Positions 5,623 to 13,282 are shown, counted from the stretch's first letter. The stretch: DNA of 14,583 nt from an uncultured Clostridia bacterium (GCA_937916195.1 CALFTO010000074.1:1-14583), one strand, 5' to 3'. Notes: generated by a model not told the origin, from the letters alone. Numbers and translations: made by a program.

Positions 5623-6249
5623 TTATTTAGAATAAAGCTCGACGATAAGATGCTCTTCAACAGGAACAGCGATTTCCTCTCTCTCGGGGAATCTTACAAC
5701 CTTAGCTGAAAGCTCTTCTGCATTCTTGTCAAGCCATGTGGGAACAGGACGAGATGCGTTTGCTTCAAGAACTGCCTTGATTTTAACGCTGTCTTTACTT
5801 CCGTCTTTAACTGATACTACATCGCCTGCTTTAAGAAGGTATGAAGGAACATCAACCTTCTTGCCGTTTACACGGAAATGTGCGTGAATAACAAGCTGTC
5901 TTGCTTCTGCACGAGATGAAGCCCATCCAAGAAGATAAACAACGTTATCAAGACGGCTTTCACAAATCTTCAAAAGGTTTTCACCGACAATTCCCTGACG
6001 CTTGTTAGCCATCAAGAAATACTTGTAGAACTGACCTTCCTGAATACCGTAGTATCTCTTAGCAGTCTGCTTTGCGCGAAGCTGCAAGCCGTATTCAGAA
6101 ATCTTTTTACGGTTCTGGCCGTGCTGACCGGGAGCGTATGAACGACGCTCGATAGCACATTTACCAGTATAGCAACGGTCGCCCTTGAGGAAAAGCTTCT
6201 TTCCTTCACGGCGGCAGAGCTTACAAACCGCACCGGTATATCTTGCCAT
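5623..6249 (-). CDS. rpsD: 30S ribosomal protein S4, zinc-binding form
   Basis: S4 binds the five-way junction of 16S rRNA and starts small-subunit assembly. The 208-residue product keeps a zinc-type N-terminus with Cys9, Cys12, Cys26 and Cys31, followed by the S4 RNA-binding domain (about 98-160, SRLDNVVYLLGWASSRAEARQLVIHAHF). In Bacillus subtilis rpsD lies apart from the alpha operon; here it is inside it, as in clostridia and enterobacteria. In E. coli S4 represses its own operon by binding mRNA ahead of rpsM. Whether this S4 does so is unknown, but the structured gap at 7060-7211 is in the equivalent place. The start ATG at 6249 has a GGAGGT site. A 63-base spacer to rpoA holds nothing striking. 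Confidence 0.98.
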   Translation of the reverse strand: MARYTGAVCKLCRREGKKLFLKGDRCYTGKCAIERRSYAPGQHGQNRKKISEYGLQLRAKQTAKRYYGIQEGQFYKYFLMANKRQGIVGENLLKICESRLDNVVYLLGWASSRAEARQLVIHAHFRVNGKKVDVPSYLLKAGDVVSVKDGSKDSVKIKAVLEANASRPVPTWLDKNAEELSAKVVRFPEREEIAVPVEEHLIVELYSK

Positions 6250-6271
6250 AATTTAGTACCTCCAAATTCTG

Positions 6272-6673
6272 TTATACACGTCTTCTCTTGGGTGGACGGC
6301 AGCCGTTGTGAGGAATAGGAGTTACGTCTTTAATCATTGTAACTTCAAGTCCTACTGTCTGCAATGCACGGATTGCAGCTTCACGTCCTGAACCGGGGCC
6401 CTTAACGTATACTTCTACGGTTTTCATGCCGTAATCAATCGCAACCTTTGCTGCTGTTTCAGCTGCTGTCTGTGCTGCGAAGGGAGTAGATTTTCTTGAG
6501 CCTCTGAAGCCCATCTCGCCTGCGCTTGCCCATGATACAGCGTTACCCTGAACATCAGTGATTGTAACAATTGTATTGTTGAAGGTGGACTGAATATGAA
6601 CTGCGCCTTTTTCAATGTTTTTCTTTTCACGACGTCTGCGTGTTACAGCGCCTTTTTTAACCTGCTTTGCCAT
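6272..6673 (-). CDS. rpsK: 30S ribosomal protein S11
   Basis: S11 forms part of the small-subunit platform that lines the exit site. The 133-residue product shows the family core HIQSTFNNTIVTITD (about 27-41), GFRGSRKSTPFAAQ and the C-terminal PHNGCRPPKRRRV tail that contacts 16S rRNA. It begins at ATG 6673 with an AAGGAGGG site located in the 17-base gap after rpsM. The order rpsM-rpsK-rpsD-rpoA-rplQ is standard for the alpha operon. Confidence 0.98.
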   Translation of the reverse strand: MAKQVKKGAVTRRRREKKNIEKGAVHIQSTFNNTIVTITDVQGNAVSWASAGEMGFRGSRKSTPFAAQTAAETAAKVAIDYGMKTVEVYVKGPGSGREAAIRALQTVGLEVTMIKDVTPIPHNGCRPPKRRRV

Positions 6674-6690
6674 TATTTAGTCCCTCCTTC

Positions 6691-7059
6691 TTACTTCTTC
6701 TTGTTAGCGATTGTCTTCTTGGGTCCCTTACGTGTACGAGCGTTTGTCTTTGAACGCTGACCTCTTACGGGAAGACCCTTGCGGTGACGAACACCTCTGT
6801 AGCAACCAATTTCAACAAGTCTTTTAATATCAAATGCTGTTTCTCTTCTGAGGTCACCTTCAACTGTTACGTTGTGTTCGATGTACTCACGAAGCTTTGA
6901 AACGTCTTCTTCGGTCAAATCCTTAACACGAGTGTCGGGATTAATACCTGTTGCAGCAACAATGTCGCTGGCTGTTTTTCTGCCTATACCATAGATATAA
7001 GTGAGACCGATTTCTACTCTCTTTTCTCTTGGTAAGTCAACACCTGAAATACGAGCCAT
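6691..7059 (-). CDS. rpsM: 30S ribosomal protein S13
   Basis: S13 sits in the head of the 30S subunit and contacts the P-site tRNA and the B1 bridges. The 122-residue product has the N-terminal helix-two-turn-helix part (MARISGVDLPREKRVEIGL, TYIYGIGRKTA) and the basic tail RHRKGLPVRGQRSKTNARTR. The ATG at 7059 is preceded by GGAGGTGC at 7075-7068, a slightly long spacing. Unlike the other genes here, it follows its neighbour rpmJ only after 152 bases of structured RNA, which could control its translation and that of the genes after it. Confidence 0.98.
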   Translation of the reverse strand: MARISGVDLPREKRVEIGLTYIYGIGRKTASDIVAATGINPDTRVKDLTEEDVSKLREYIEHNVTVEGDLRRETAFDIKRLVEIGCYRGVRHRKGLPVRGQRSKTNARTRKGPKKTIANKKK

Positions 7060-7122
7060 TTACAGTTGCACCTCCATTTTCAAAAATGCGGCTGTTTTAG
7101 CCTTTTATGGTTTTTAACTTGC

Positions 7123-7213
7123 ATCGTTTCTTAGTACTTTAGAAACGATTGAGCGAAAGCGCTCAAGATAAATTCAAGCTGCTCTGCAGTTGCAGCTCAC
7201 TGCGATTTATCTT
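7123..7213 (-). ncRNA. Candidate structured RNA element in the rpmJ-rpsM gap
   Basis: Three perfect stems abut. Stem A pairs 7205-7213 with 7165-7173 (9 bases) and encloses a second stem, AGCTGC at 7177-7182 with GCAGCT at 7192-7197. Stem B pairs 7149-7155 with 7160-7166 (7 bases, 4-base loop). Stem C pairs 7123-7131 with 7141-7149 (9 bases, 9-base loop). None is followed by a U run, so they are not terminators. Stem A begins within the rpmJ stop codon. By position this matches the S4-binding leader of the E. coli alpha operon, but the fold is not recognised as that element. It could instead be a small palindromic repeat insertion. Confidence 0.55.
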
Positions 7214-7325
7214 AGCCCTGACGCTGCTTGTGCTTGGGGTTTTCACAGATAACCATTACTTTACCCTTGCGCTTAATTACTTTGCACTTTTCGCAAATTT
7301 TCTTGACAGAAGGTCTGACTTTCAT
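7212..7325 (-). CDS. rpmJ: 50S ribosomal protein L36, zinc-binding form
   Basis: L36 is the smallest large-subunit protein and binds 23S rRNA. The 37-residue product begins MKVRPSVKKICEKCKVIKRK and has the zinc ligands Cys11, Cys14, Cys27 and His32, so this is the primary zinc-containing paralogue. The ATG at 7325 has a perfect AGGAGGT site 8 bases upstream. It lies between infA and rpsM as usual in bacteria. The stop codon overlaps the outermost base pairs of the hairpin cluster that follows. Confidence 0.97.
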   Translation of the reverse strand: MKVRPSVKKICEKCKVIKRKGKVMVICENPKHKQRQG

Positions 7326-7359
7326 TATAAATTACCTCCTAAAAAATGCTGTCAAAATT

Positions 7360-7578
7360 TTACTTTGAACGCCATGTGATTCTTCCGTTGTTAAGGTCGT
7401 AGGGTGAAAGCTCAACCGTAACCTTATCGCCCTGAAGAATTCTGATGTAGTTCATACGAAGCTTGCCCGAAATTCGAGCGTGCACCTTGTGACCGTTTTC
7501 AAGCTCCACAATAAAGTTTGTATTGGGAAGAACTTCAACCACAGTGCCTTCAACTTCAATCATATCTTGTTTTGCCAT
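7360..7578 (-). CDS. infA: Translation initiation factor IF-1
   Basis: IF-1 occupies the A site of the 30S subunit during initiation and supports IF-2 and IF-3. The 72-residue product is a single OB-fold (S1-like) domain with the family N-terminus MAKQDMIEVEGTVVEVLPN, the RNA-contacting ENGHKVHARISGKLRMNYIRI and the C-terminal GRITWRSK. It starts at ATG 7578 with a GAGAGGT site in the end of the preceding KOW gene (gap 4 bases), so translation is probably coupled. The ribosome binding site is weaker than those of its neighbours. Confidence 0.98.
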   Translation of the reverse strand: MAKQDMIEVEGTVVEVLPNTNFIVELENGHKVHARISGKLRMNYIRILQGDKVTVELSPYDLNNGRITWRSK

Positions 7579-7582
7579 AAGT

Positions 7583-7819
7583 TTAAACCTCTCTTGATAA
7601 TGCTTTTCTCAATGCTCTGTCCGTACTCATTTCTTTTACGGAAAGATTTTTCTGTGTTTTTATAACGTGTTTAGGATTTTTACGCTTCGGATTGTCAAGC
7701 GGTCTCTCCTTACCGTCACACAGATAAACATATTTTTCGTCAAAGTCTTTGACACACAAAAGCCTGTCTTTTTCTCGACCTGCGGTACAAATGACCAGCT
7801 CGCCTACACAAAACTCCAT
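7583..7819 (-). CDS. KOW-domain RNA-binding protein, L14e/L6e/L27e-like
   Basis: The 78-residue product starts with a KOW-like beta segment (about 5-35): CVGELVICTAGREKDRLLCV, then YVYLCDGKERPL. A basic stretch PKRKNPKHV (44-52) and an Arg/Lys-containing helix follow. It resembles the small KOW proteins that clostridia often encode between map and infA, related to the archaeal/eukaryotic L14e family. The exact role is not established. RNA or ribosome binding is likely from the fold and the company it keeps. The ATG at 7819 has a GAGGTGA site 5 bases upstream, overlapping the end of map, and the gene is packed tightly between map and infA. Confidence 0.85.
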   Translation of the reverse strand: MEFCVGELVICTAGREKDRLLCVKDFDEKYVYLCDGKERPLDNPKRKNPKHVIKTQKNLSVKEMSTDRALRKALSREV

Positions 7820-7827
7820 AAGTCACC

Positions 7828-8580
7828 TCATACAAGTTTTGTAAGTATTATCGGCTCGCCCTTTGTAATTGCAACTGTGTGTTCAAAGTGGGCGGACAGT
7901 TTGCCGTCAAGCGTTTTGACGGTCCAACCGTCAGGCAAACATTTTACTGCTTTTGAGCCTTCATTAATCATAGGTTCAATAGCAATTATCATTCCAGGGA
8001 GAAGTCTTTGACCTCTTCCCGCTGTTCCGTAATTCGGAACGGACGGGTCTTCGTGAAGGTGAGTTCCTATACCGTGGCCCGTGTATTCACGGACAACCGA
8101 GAAGCCTCTTTCTTCACAATAGGACTGAACCGTAAAGCCTATATCGCCGATTCTGTTGCCTGCGACAGCCTGTTCGATTGCCTTATAAAGACTTTCTTTT
8201 GTTGTGTCACACAGCCGCTTCGCATTTTCGGTAATATTACCGACTGCGAAAGTAGCAGCATTATCGCCGTTATAGCCGTTCACTTTAGCCCCAAGGTCGA
8301 TACTTACGATATCGCCCTCTTTAAGCACTCTCTTTTTCGAGGGAATGCCGTGAATGACCTCGTCATTTATGGAAATACATGCGGTAGCAGGAAAACCGTT
8401 ATAATTCAAGAAGTTTGGCTCAGCGCCCTGCTTCTTAATATAGTTATAAGCAATACGGTCAATCTCGTAAGTTGTAATACCGGGCTTGACCGCCTCGCCT
8501 GCTACTTGTAATGCTTCTGCAGAAATCTGACAAGCTTTACGCATCATCTCAATTTCTCTTGCAGTTCTAAGCACTATCAT
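7828..8580 (-). CDS. map: Methionine aminopeptidase, type I
   Basis: The enzyme removes the initiator methionine from new proteins whose second residue is small. The 250-residue product carries the pita-bread metal ligands Asp95, Asp106, His169, Glu202 and Glu233, plus the substrate-binding His77 (EVIHGIP) and the GHGIG signature at 168-172. There is no N-terminal SEC-C zinc extension. I chose ATG 8580, which follows a GGAGG site and sits next to the adk stop codon (8582-8584); a longer frame reaching 8625 would overlap adk by 44 bases. The secY-adk-map order is canonical and supplies protein-maturation functions along with ribosomal proteins. Confidence 0.97.
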   Translation of the reverse strand: MIVLRTAREIEMMRKACQISAEALQVAGEAVKPGITTYEIDRIAYNYIKKQGAEPNFLNYNGFPATACISINDEVIHGIPSKKRVLKEGDIVSIDLGAKVNGYNGDNAATFAVGNITENAKRLCDTTKESLYKAIEQAVAGNRIGDIGFTVQSYCEERGFSVVREYTGHGIGTHLHEDPSVPNYGTAGRGQRLLPGMIIAIEPMINEGSKAVKCLPDGWTVKTLDGKLSAHFEHTVAITKGEPIILTKLV

Positions 8581-8581
8581 G

Positions 8582-9214
8582 TTAATCCTCCAAAGCTTTG
8601 TAAACAAGAGCAGTTGTATCAGCAACCTCTTCCTGTCCTTCTACTATTACAAGCTTACCTGTCTTTGCATAGTAGTCTTTAAGCGGCTCAGTCTGTTCGT
8701 GATAAACATTAAGTCTGTCAAGCACTGTTTCAGGGCTGTCATCCTTACGCTGAACAAGCTCGTCACCGCAAACGTTACAGATACCGTCAACATCGGGCTT
8801 TTTGTATTCAAGATGATAAGTAGCGCCACACTTTAAGCAAACTCTTCTGCCTGAAAGACGAGCAGCAATCTTTTCATCGGGAACTTCGATATCAACAACC
8901 TTGTCGATTACGATGCCCATATTGTCGAGAGCCTCTGCCTGAGGTATTGTTCTTGGGAAACCGTCGAGAATGAAGCCGTTCTGGCAATCAGCCTCTGCAA
9001 GTCTCTCTTTAATAATACCAATTACAACATCATCGGGAACCAATTTGCCGGCGTCGATATAGGACTTAGCTTTAAGCCCCATATCAGTGCCGTTTTTAAG
9101 AGCTTCTCTGATGATATTACCTGTTGACACAGCGGGAATATTGTATTTTTCACAAATCTTCTCTGCCTGTGTGCCTTTTCCTGCGCCGGGAGCGCCGAGA
9201 AGGATTAAGTTCAT
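8582..9214 (-). CDS. adk: Adenylate kinase with zinc-binding lid
   Basis: Adenylate kinase interconverts ATP + AMP and 2 ADP. The 210-residue product has the P-loop GAPGAGKGTQ (7-16), the AMP-site DGFPRTI (84-90) and the long lid with Cys126, Cys129, Cys146 and Cys149, the four-Cys zinc form common in Gram-positive bacteria. Arg residues near 119-124 and DRLNVYHEQT (166-175) complete the active site. The ATG at 9214 has a CGGAGGT site within the 15-base gap after secY. The last codons overlap the ribosome binding site of map. Confidence 0.98.
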   Translation of the reverse strand: MNLILLGAPGAGKGTQAEKICEKYNIPAVSTGNIIREALKNGTDMGLKAKSYIDAGKLVPDDVVIGIIKERLAEADCQNGFILDGFPRTIPQAEALDNMGIVIDKVVDIEVPDEKIAARLSGRRVCLKCGATYHLEYKKPDVDGICNVCGDELVQRKDDSPETVLDRLNVYHEQTEPLKDYYAKTGKLVIVEGQEEVADTTALVYKALED

Positions 9215-9229
9215 ATCATTTACCTCCGA

Positions 9230-10543
9230 TTAATCAAGGAAGCCTTTGTAGTGACGCATCATCATCTGGCTTTCGAGCTGCTTCTGAGTTTCAAGAGCAA
9301 CACCAACCATAATGATAATTGATGTACCGCCAACTGCAAGGTTCATACCATTTTCTGTGAAAAGGCCTGCAACCTGTGAGTAAATAATCGGGAACATTGC
9401 TACAACACTCAAAAGGAGAGCACCGATGAGTGTCATTCTGTTGAGAATCTTCTGAATAAATGTTGATGTGGGCTTGCCGGGACGAATACCGGGGATTGAA
9501 CCGCTGTTCTTACGAAGGTTCTCTGCCATATCAACTGCATTATACTGAATTGCTGCATAGAAATATGCAAATGCGATAATCAGAAGGAAATAAATTGTTC
9601 CATAGAAGGGATGTGTCTGACCAAGCCACTCTGTTGTGAGCTTATTCCAGAAGCCGCCCTCTTTACCTGGAGCAAACATAGCGATTGTTGGAAGAATTGA
9701 AAGAATTGAGCTTGCGAAGATAACGGGAAGAACACCGCACATATTAACCTTGATAGGCATATGTGTGCTCTGACCGCCGTACATCTTACGGCCCACTACG
9801 CGTTTTGCGTACTGAATCGGAATTCTTCTTTCAGCGTTATCCATCCAAACGATGAAGAAAATCATACCTACAAGAGCAATTGCTGCTACGGGAACAAGTG
9901 CGAAGTAAGCGCCACCTCTGTCAAAGTACTGATAGAGGTTGTAGATTGTTGTAGGCATACGAGCTACGATACCTGCAAAGAGGATAACTGAAATACCGTT
10001 ACCGATACCCTTTGCATTAATCTGTTCGCCGAGCCACATAACAATCGCTGTACCTGCTGTGTAGCAGAGAATGATAACGATTGCCTGGAACACTGCCCAG
10101 CCACCTTTGTAATCACCAGCCAAGTAATCCTGTGAGCGAATGAAGAAGTAGTAAGCAATACTCTGTAAAAGACCAAGGCCCACTGCAGAATAGCGAGTAA
10201 TCATGTTAATCTTCTTTCTGCCTTCTTCACCCTCTTTAGCAAGTCTCTGAAGAGGAGTAATTGCTACTGTGAGGAGCTGAATGATGATTGATGCATTAAT
10301 GTAAGGTGTGATTGAAAGTGCAAACAATGTACCATAGTTGAATGCGTTACCTGTCATCATTGAAAGGTAAGTAAGGAATGTGTTTGCATCTGCACCGAAA
10401 AGTCCGTCGCCTCTCATTGCGATATCAACGAAGGGTACGGGGAGTGCTGAACCGATTCTGTAAATTAAGATTATAAGCGCGGTAAAAAGAAGCTTTTTAC
10501 GAAGCTCAGGGATTTTCCACGCATTACCAAAAGTACGGAGCAC
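9230..10543 (-). CDS. secY: Protein translocase subunit SecY
   Basis: SecY forms the plasma-membrane channel for exported and inserted proteins. The 437-residue product shows about ten hydrophobic segments, starting with LLFTALIILIYRIGSALPVP (about 19-38), and contains the conserved cytosolic loops QRLAKEGEEGRKKI (between TM2 and TM3) and GIRPGKPTSTFIQKILNR (about 350-370). It starts at GTG 10543, two bases after the rplO stop, with GAGGTGAT located inside the rplO 3' end. The position after rplO is the usual one in the spc operon. The partners SecE and SecG are not in this window. Confidence 0.98.
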   Translation of the reverse strand: MLRTFGNAWKIPELRKKLLFTALIILIYRIGSALPVPFVDIAMRGDGLFGADANTFLTYLSMMTGNAFNYGTLFALSITPYINASIIIQLLTVAITPLQRLAKEGEEGRKKINMITRYSAVGLGLLQSIAYYFFIRSQDYLAGDYKGGWAVFQAIVIILCYTAGTAIVMWLGEQINAKGIGNGISVILFAGIVARMPTTIYNLYQYFDRGGAYFALVPVAAIALVGMIFFIVWMDNAERRIPIQYAKRVVGRKMYGGQSTHMPIKVNMCGVLPVIFASSILSILPTIAMFAPGKEGGFWNKLTTEWLGQTHPFYGTIYFLLIIAFAYFYAAIQYNAVDMAENLRKNSGSIPGIRPGKPTSTFIQKILNRMTLIGALLLSVVAMFPIIYSQVAGLFTENGMNLAVGGTSIIIMVGVALETQKQLESQMMMRHYKGFLD

Positions 10544-10545
10544 GG

Positions 10546-10986
10546 TTAAATCACCTCAGCCTTTCCGCCTGCTGCCTCAATCTTCTGCTTTGCAGCATCA
10601 GAATAAGCGTTAACCTGAACAGTAAGCTTTTTGCTGAGTTCGCCGTTTCCTAATACTTTAACTCCATCAAGAGCTTTCTTTACAAGGCCTGCGTTAACGA
10701 GTGCCTCGATTGTTACTGTTGCGCCATCCTCAAATGCGTTGAGTGCTGAAACGTTAACAGTTGCGATTTCCTTAGCGAAGATGTTGTTAAATCCGCGCTT
10801 GGGAAGTCTTCTCTGCAAAGGCATCTGGCCGCCTTCGAAACCAACCTGCATACCTCTGCCTGCACGGGCCTTCTGACCCTTGTGTCCCTTACCTGCTGTT
10901 TTACCCTGACCTGAACCTGCGCCTCTACCGATACGCTTAACGTCCTTCTTTGAGCCTGCAGCCGGTGAAAGTTCGTGCAATTTCAT
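10546..10986 (-). CDS. rplO: 50S ribosomal protein L15
   Basis: L15 is a late-assembling large-subunit protein whose long basic arm runs into 23S rRNA. The 146-residue product begins MKLHELSPAAGSKKDVKRIG, has the Gly/Arg/Lys-rich arm GRGAGSGQGKTAGKGHKGQK (about 21-40) and FEGGQMPLQRRLPKRGF, then a globular C-terminal domain ending in GGKAEVI. The ATG at 10986 follows an AAGGAGGTG site. It lies between rpmD and secY as expected. Confidence 0.98.
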   Translation of the reverse strand: MKLHELSPAAGSKKDVKRIGRGAGSGQGKTAGKGHKGQKARAGRGMQVGFEGGQMPLQRRLPKRGFNNIFAKEIATVNVSALNAFEDGATVTIEALVNAGLVKKALDGVKVLGNGELSKKLTVQVNAYSDAAKQKIEAAGGKAEVI

Positions 10987-11000
10987 TTTAGTGCACCTCC

Positions 11001-11180
11001 TTAAGCCTTAGTAACCTCTAAAAGATGTGAAATCTTCTTAATTTTACCCTGTGTCTGAGGATTTTCGGGCTGAGTAGCCACATCCCCGATTTTGCGGAGA
11101 CCAAGTGCGTGAGCAGTGGCGATTTGGTCTTTTTTGCATCCGATAAGACTCTTTACGAGTTTAACCTGAAGGTTTGCCAT
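11001..11180 (-). CDS. rpmD: 50S ribosomal protein L30
   Basis: The 59-residue protein begins MANLQVKLVKSLIGCKKDQI and has the family pattern LGLRKIGDVATQPENPQTQGKI with a short beta-alpha-beta fold. I set the start at ATG 11180: an AGGAGG site lies about 10 bases upstream, whereas the in-frame GTG at 11189 is only one base from that site. The site overlaps the rpsE stop codon, so translation is coupled. L30 is non-essential in some bacteria, but its presence here is normal for clostridia. Confidence 0.95.
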   Translation of the reverse strand: MANLQVKLVKSLIGCKKDQIATAHALGLRKIGDVATQPENPQTQGKIKKISHLLEVTKA

Positions 11181-11195
11181 ATTCTCCACTCCTCC

Positions 11196-11696
11196 TTATT
11201 CTGTAATCTCTTTAACTGACTTGCCGCGGATAGCAGCAACTTCCTCTGCATTGCGGAGCTTTGAAAGTCCGTCGATTGTAGCGCGAACTACATTACAGGG
11301 GTTATTTGAACGAAGTGCTTTTGAACGGATGTCCTTGATACCTACTGTTTCAACAACAGCACGAACAGGGCCACCAGCGATAACACCGGTACCGGGTGCT
11401 GCGGGTTTAAGAAGAACTACGCCTGCACCAAATTTACCTGTGATTTCATGAGGAATTGTTGTGCCCTTAAGAGAAACCTTGATAAGATTCTTCTTAGCAG
11501 CTTCAATACCCTTACGGATAGCATCCGGAACTTCGCCTGATTTACCAAGACCGAAGCCTACAATGCCGTTACCGTCACCTACAACAACTAAAGCGGAGAA
11601 TTTCATAATGCGGCCGCCCTTAACTGTTTTAGAAACACGGTTGATAGCAACTACTCTTTCCTGAAGTTCGAGTGTTGATGCGTCAATAATAGCCAT
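11196..11696 (-). CDS. rpsE: 30S ribosomal protein S5
   Basis: S5 contributes to decoding accuracy and to mRNA unwinding at the entry channel. The 166-residue product has the double-stranded-RNA-binding-like N-terminal domain with ERVVAINRVSKTVKGGRIMKF (about 13-33) and VGFGLGKSGEVPDAIRKG, and the C-terminal domain with GTGVIAGGPVRAVVETVGI and SNNPCNVVRATIDGL. The loop VSKTVKGG, where spectinomycin-resistance changes map in other bacteria, looks wild type. The ATG at 11696 has an AAAGGAG site. Confidence 0.98.
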   Translation of the reverse strand: MAIIDASTLELQERVVAINRVSKTVKGGRIMKFSALVVVGDGNGIVGFGLGKSGEVPDAIRKGIEAAKKNLIKVSLKGTTIPHEITGKFGAGVVLLKPAAPGTGVIAGGPVRAVVETVGIKDIRSKALRSNNPCNVVRATIDGLSKLRNAEEVAAIRGKSVKEITE

Positions 11697-11714
11697 TATT
11701 AATTTCTCCTTTCC

Positions 11715-12074
11715 TTAGAAGTTGAGGCCGCCCTCACGGGCACCTTCTGCGAGAGCAGCTACTCTACCTGTGTAAACGTAACCGCCTCTGTCAAATACAA
11801 CATCAGTGATGTTCTTTTCTTTTGCACGTTCTGCAAGGAGCTTGCCAACTTCTTTAGCAGCTTCCTTATTTCCGCCGTAGTTTGTGAAGTCCTTCTCTGT
11901 TGTTGATGCGCTTACAAGTGTAACACCTGCAACGTCATCTATCAACTGAGCATAGATGTGCTGGAGAGAACGGAACACATTAAGGCGGGGGCACTCAGCA
12001 GTGCCTGAAATCTTGGCGCGGACTCTCTTGTGTCTCTTGAGTCTTGCAGCCTTTGTATCTGGTCTGTTAACCAT
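11715..12074 (-). CDS. rplR: 50S ribosomal protein L18
   Basis: L18 brings 5S rRNA to the large subunit with L5. The 119-residue product begins MVNRPDTKAARLKRHKRVRA, shows RPRLNVFRS-type (here CPRLNVFRSLQHIYAQLID) and ends with VFDRGGYVYTGRVAALAEGAREGGLNF, a clear family signature. It starts at ATG 12074 with an AGGAGGAG site and lies 18 bases after rplF. Confidence 0.98.
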   Translation of the reverse strand: MVNRPDTKAARLKRHKRVRAKISGTAECPRLNVFRSLQHIYAQLIDDVAGVTLVSASTTEKDFTNYGGNKEAAKEVGKLLAERAKEKNITDVVFDRGGYVYTGRVAALAEGAREGGLNF

Positions 12075-12092
12075 AGCTTAACTCTCCTCCTA

Positions 12093-12635
12093 TTATTTGC
12101 CCTTACCGGCTTTACCTTCTTTACGACGGATGTGCTCATCAGCATACTTGATGCCCTTGCCCTTATATGGCTCGGGAGGTCTCTTTTCGCGAACTTCTGC
12201 TGCGAACTGACCAACCTTCTGCTTGTCAGCACCTGAAATAACGATTTTGTTGGGGCCGGGAACTTCAACTGTGATTCCTTCGGGCTCAGGCATAATTACC
12301 TGATGTGAGAAACCGATGTTGAGAACAAGGTCCTTGCCCTGCTTTGCTGCACGGTAACCAACGCCGTTAACTTCGAGCTCTTTTGAATAGCCCTTCTCAA
12401 CGCCTTCAACCATGTTAGCGATGAGTGTACGAGTAAGACCGTGGAGTGATTTGTTGAGGTTTGAGTCGTTGGGACGAGTAACAACTACTGTTGCGCCGTC
12501 AAGCTCAACCTTCATATTGCTGTGCACTGTTTTTGTAAGAGTACCTTTAGGTCCTTTAACGGTAACAGTGCTGCCATCTACTTTAACTTCAACCCCTGCA
12601 GGAATTGCAACGGGCTGTCTGCCTATACGTGACAT
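12093..12635 (-). CDS. rplF: 50S ribosomal protein L6
   Basis: L6 binds near the sarcin-ricin loop and supports GTPase factor action. The 180-residue product starts MSRIGRQPVAIPAGVEVKVD and contains two related L6 domains. The C-terminal motif RPPEPYKGKGIKYADEHIRR (about 151-170) is diagnostic. The ATG at 12635 follows an AGGAGGT site, with a 15-base gap after rpsH. Confidence 0.98.
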   Translation of the reverse strand: MSRIGRQPVAIPAGVEVKVDGSTVTVKGPKGTLTKTVHSNMKVELDGATVVVTRPNDSNLNKSLHGLTRTLIANMVEGVEKGYSKELEVNGVGYRAAKQGKDLVLNIGFSHQVIMPEPEGITVEVPGPNKIVISGADKQKVGQFAAEVREKRPPEPYKGKGIKYADEHIRRKEGKAGKGK

Positions 12636-12650
12636 TTACTGTACCTCCTC

Positions 12651-13049
12651 TTACCAAACAAATGCGAGAACTTCGCCGCCTACATTCTGCTTGCGAGCCT
12701 CTTTATCTGTCATAACACCCTTAGATGTTGAAAGGATTGCAATACCAAGACCTTTCATAACCTTAGGCATATCTTCACAGTTTGTGTAAATACGTAAACC
12801 GGGCTTAGAAACTCTTCTGAGACCTGTGATTACGCTTGACTTGTTGGGGCCGTACTTAAGAGCGATTTCGATAACGCCCTGCTTGCCGTCTTCCTCAACT
12901 GTAAATCCTTTGATGTAACCTTCATCAACAAGAATTTGAGCAATCGCTTTCTTCATGTTTGATGCAGGCACTTTCACTGTATCATGCTTTGCAGAATTCG
13001 CATTGCGGATTCTGGTGAGCATATCACCGATTGAATCAGTAATTTGCAT
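12651..13049 (-). CDS. rpsH: 30S ribosomal protein S8
   Basis: S8 binds helix 21 of 16S rRNA and in E. coli represses the spc operon by binding near rplE. The 132-residue product begins MQITDSIGDMLTRIRNANSA and has the C-terminal signature ILSTSKGVMTDKEARKQNVGGEVLAFVW. The ATG at 13049 has an AGGAGGT site. I saw no convincing copy of the S8 target ahead of rplE, but this was judged by eye. Confidence 0.98.
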   Translation of the reverse strand: MQITDSIGDMLTRIRNANSAKHDTVKVPASNMKKAIAQILVDEGYIKGFTVEEDGKQGVIEIALKYGPNKSSVITGLRRVSKPGLRIYTNCEDMPKVMKGLGIAILSTSKGVMTDKEARKQNVGGEVLAFVW

Positions 13050-13084
13050 AATGAGTTACCTCCTATAAATTTTGATTGCTCTAA

Positions 13085-13270
13085 TTACCAGCTTGATTTC
13101 TTAACGCCGGGAATCTGACCTGCGTGTGCTAACTCTCTGAAGCAGATACGGCATACACCGTACTTGCGGAGGTAAGCGTGTGGTCTGCCACAGATTTTGC
13201 ATCTGTTGTAAGCTCTTGTTGAATACTTTGCAGGTCTTGCCTGCTTAACCTTCATAGATGTCTTTGCCAC
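13085..13270 (-). CDS. rpsN: 30S ribosomal protein S14, zinc-dependent type
   Basis: The 61-residue product is the short zinc form (type Z, also named rpsZ) with Cys24, Cys27, Cys40 and Cys43 and the signature CKICGRPHAYLRKYGVCRIC. It lies in the 30S head near the A site. The start is GTG 13270 with AAGGAGGGG upstream; this start gives MAKTSMKVKQ, as expected for the family. It sits between rplE and rpsH as in most Firmicutes. Confidence 0.98.
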   Translation of the reverse strand: MAKTSMKVKQARPAKYSTRAYNRCKICGRPHAYLRKYGVCRICFRELAHAGQIPGVKKSSW

Positions 13271-13282
13271 TGTTACCCCTCC

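Noticed and set aside
7123..7166. Hairpins after rpmJ as an intrinsic terminator
   Set aside because: No U-rich run follows any stem on the minus strand, and the operon must continue into rpsM.
8581..8625. Extended N-terminus of methionine aminopeptidase (15 more residues)
   Set aside because: It would overlap adk and has no ribosome binding site, while ATG 8580 has GGAGG upstream and gives a family-typical start.
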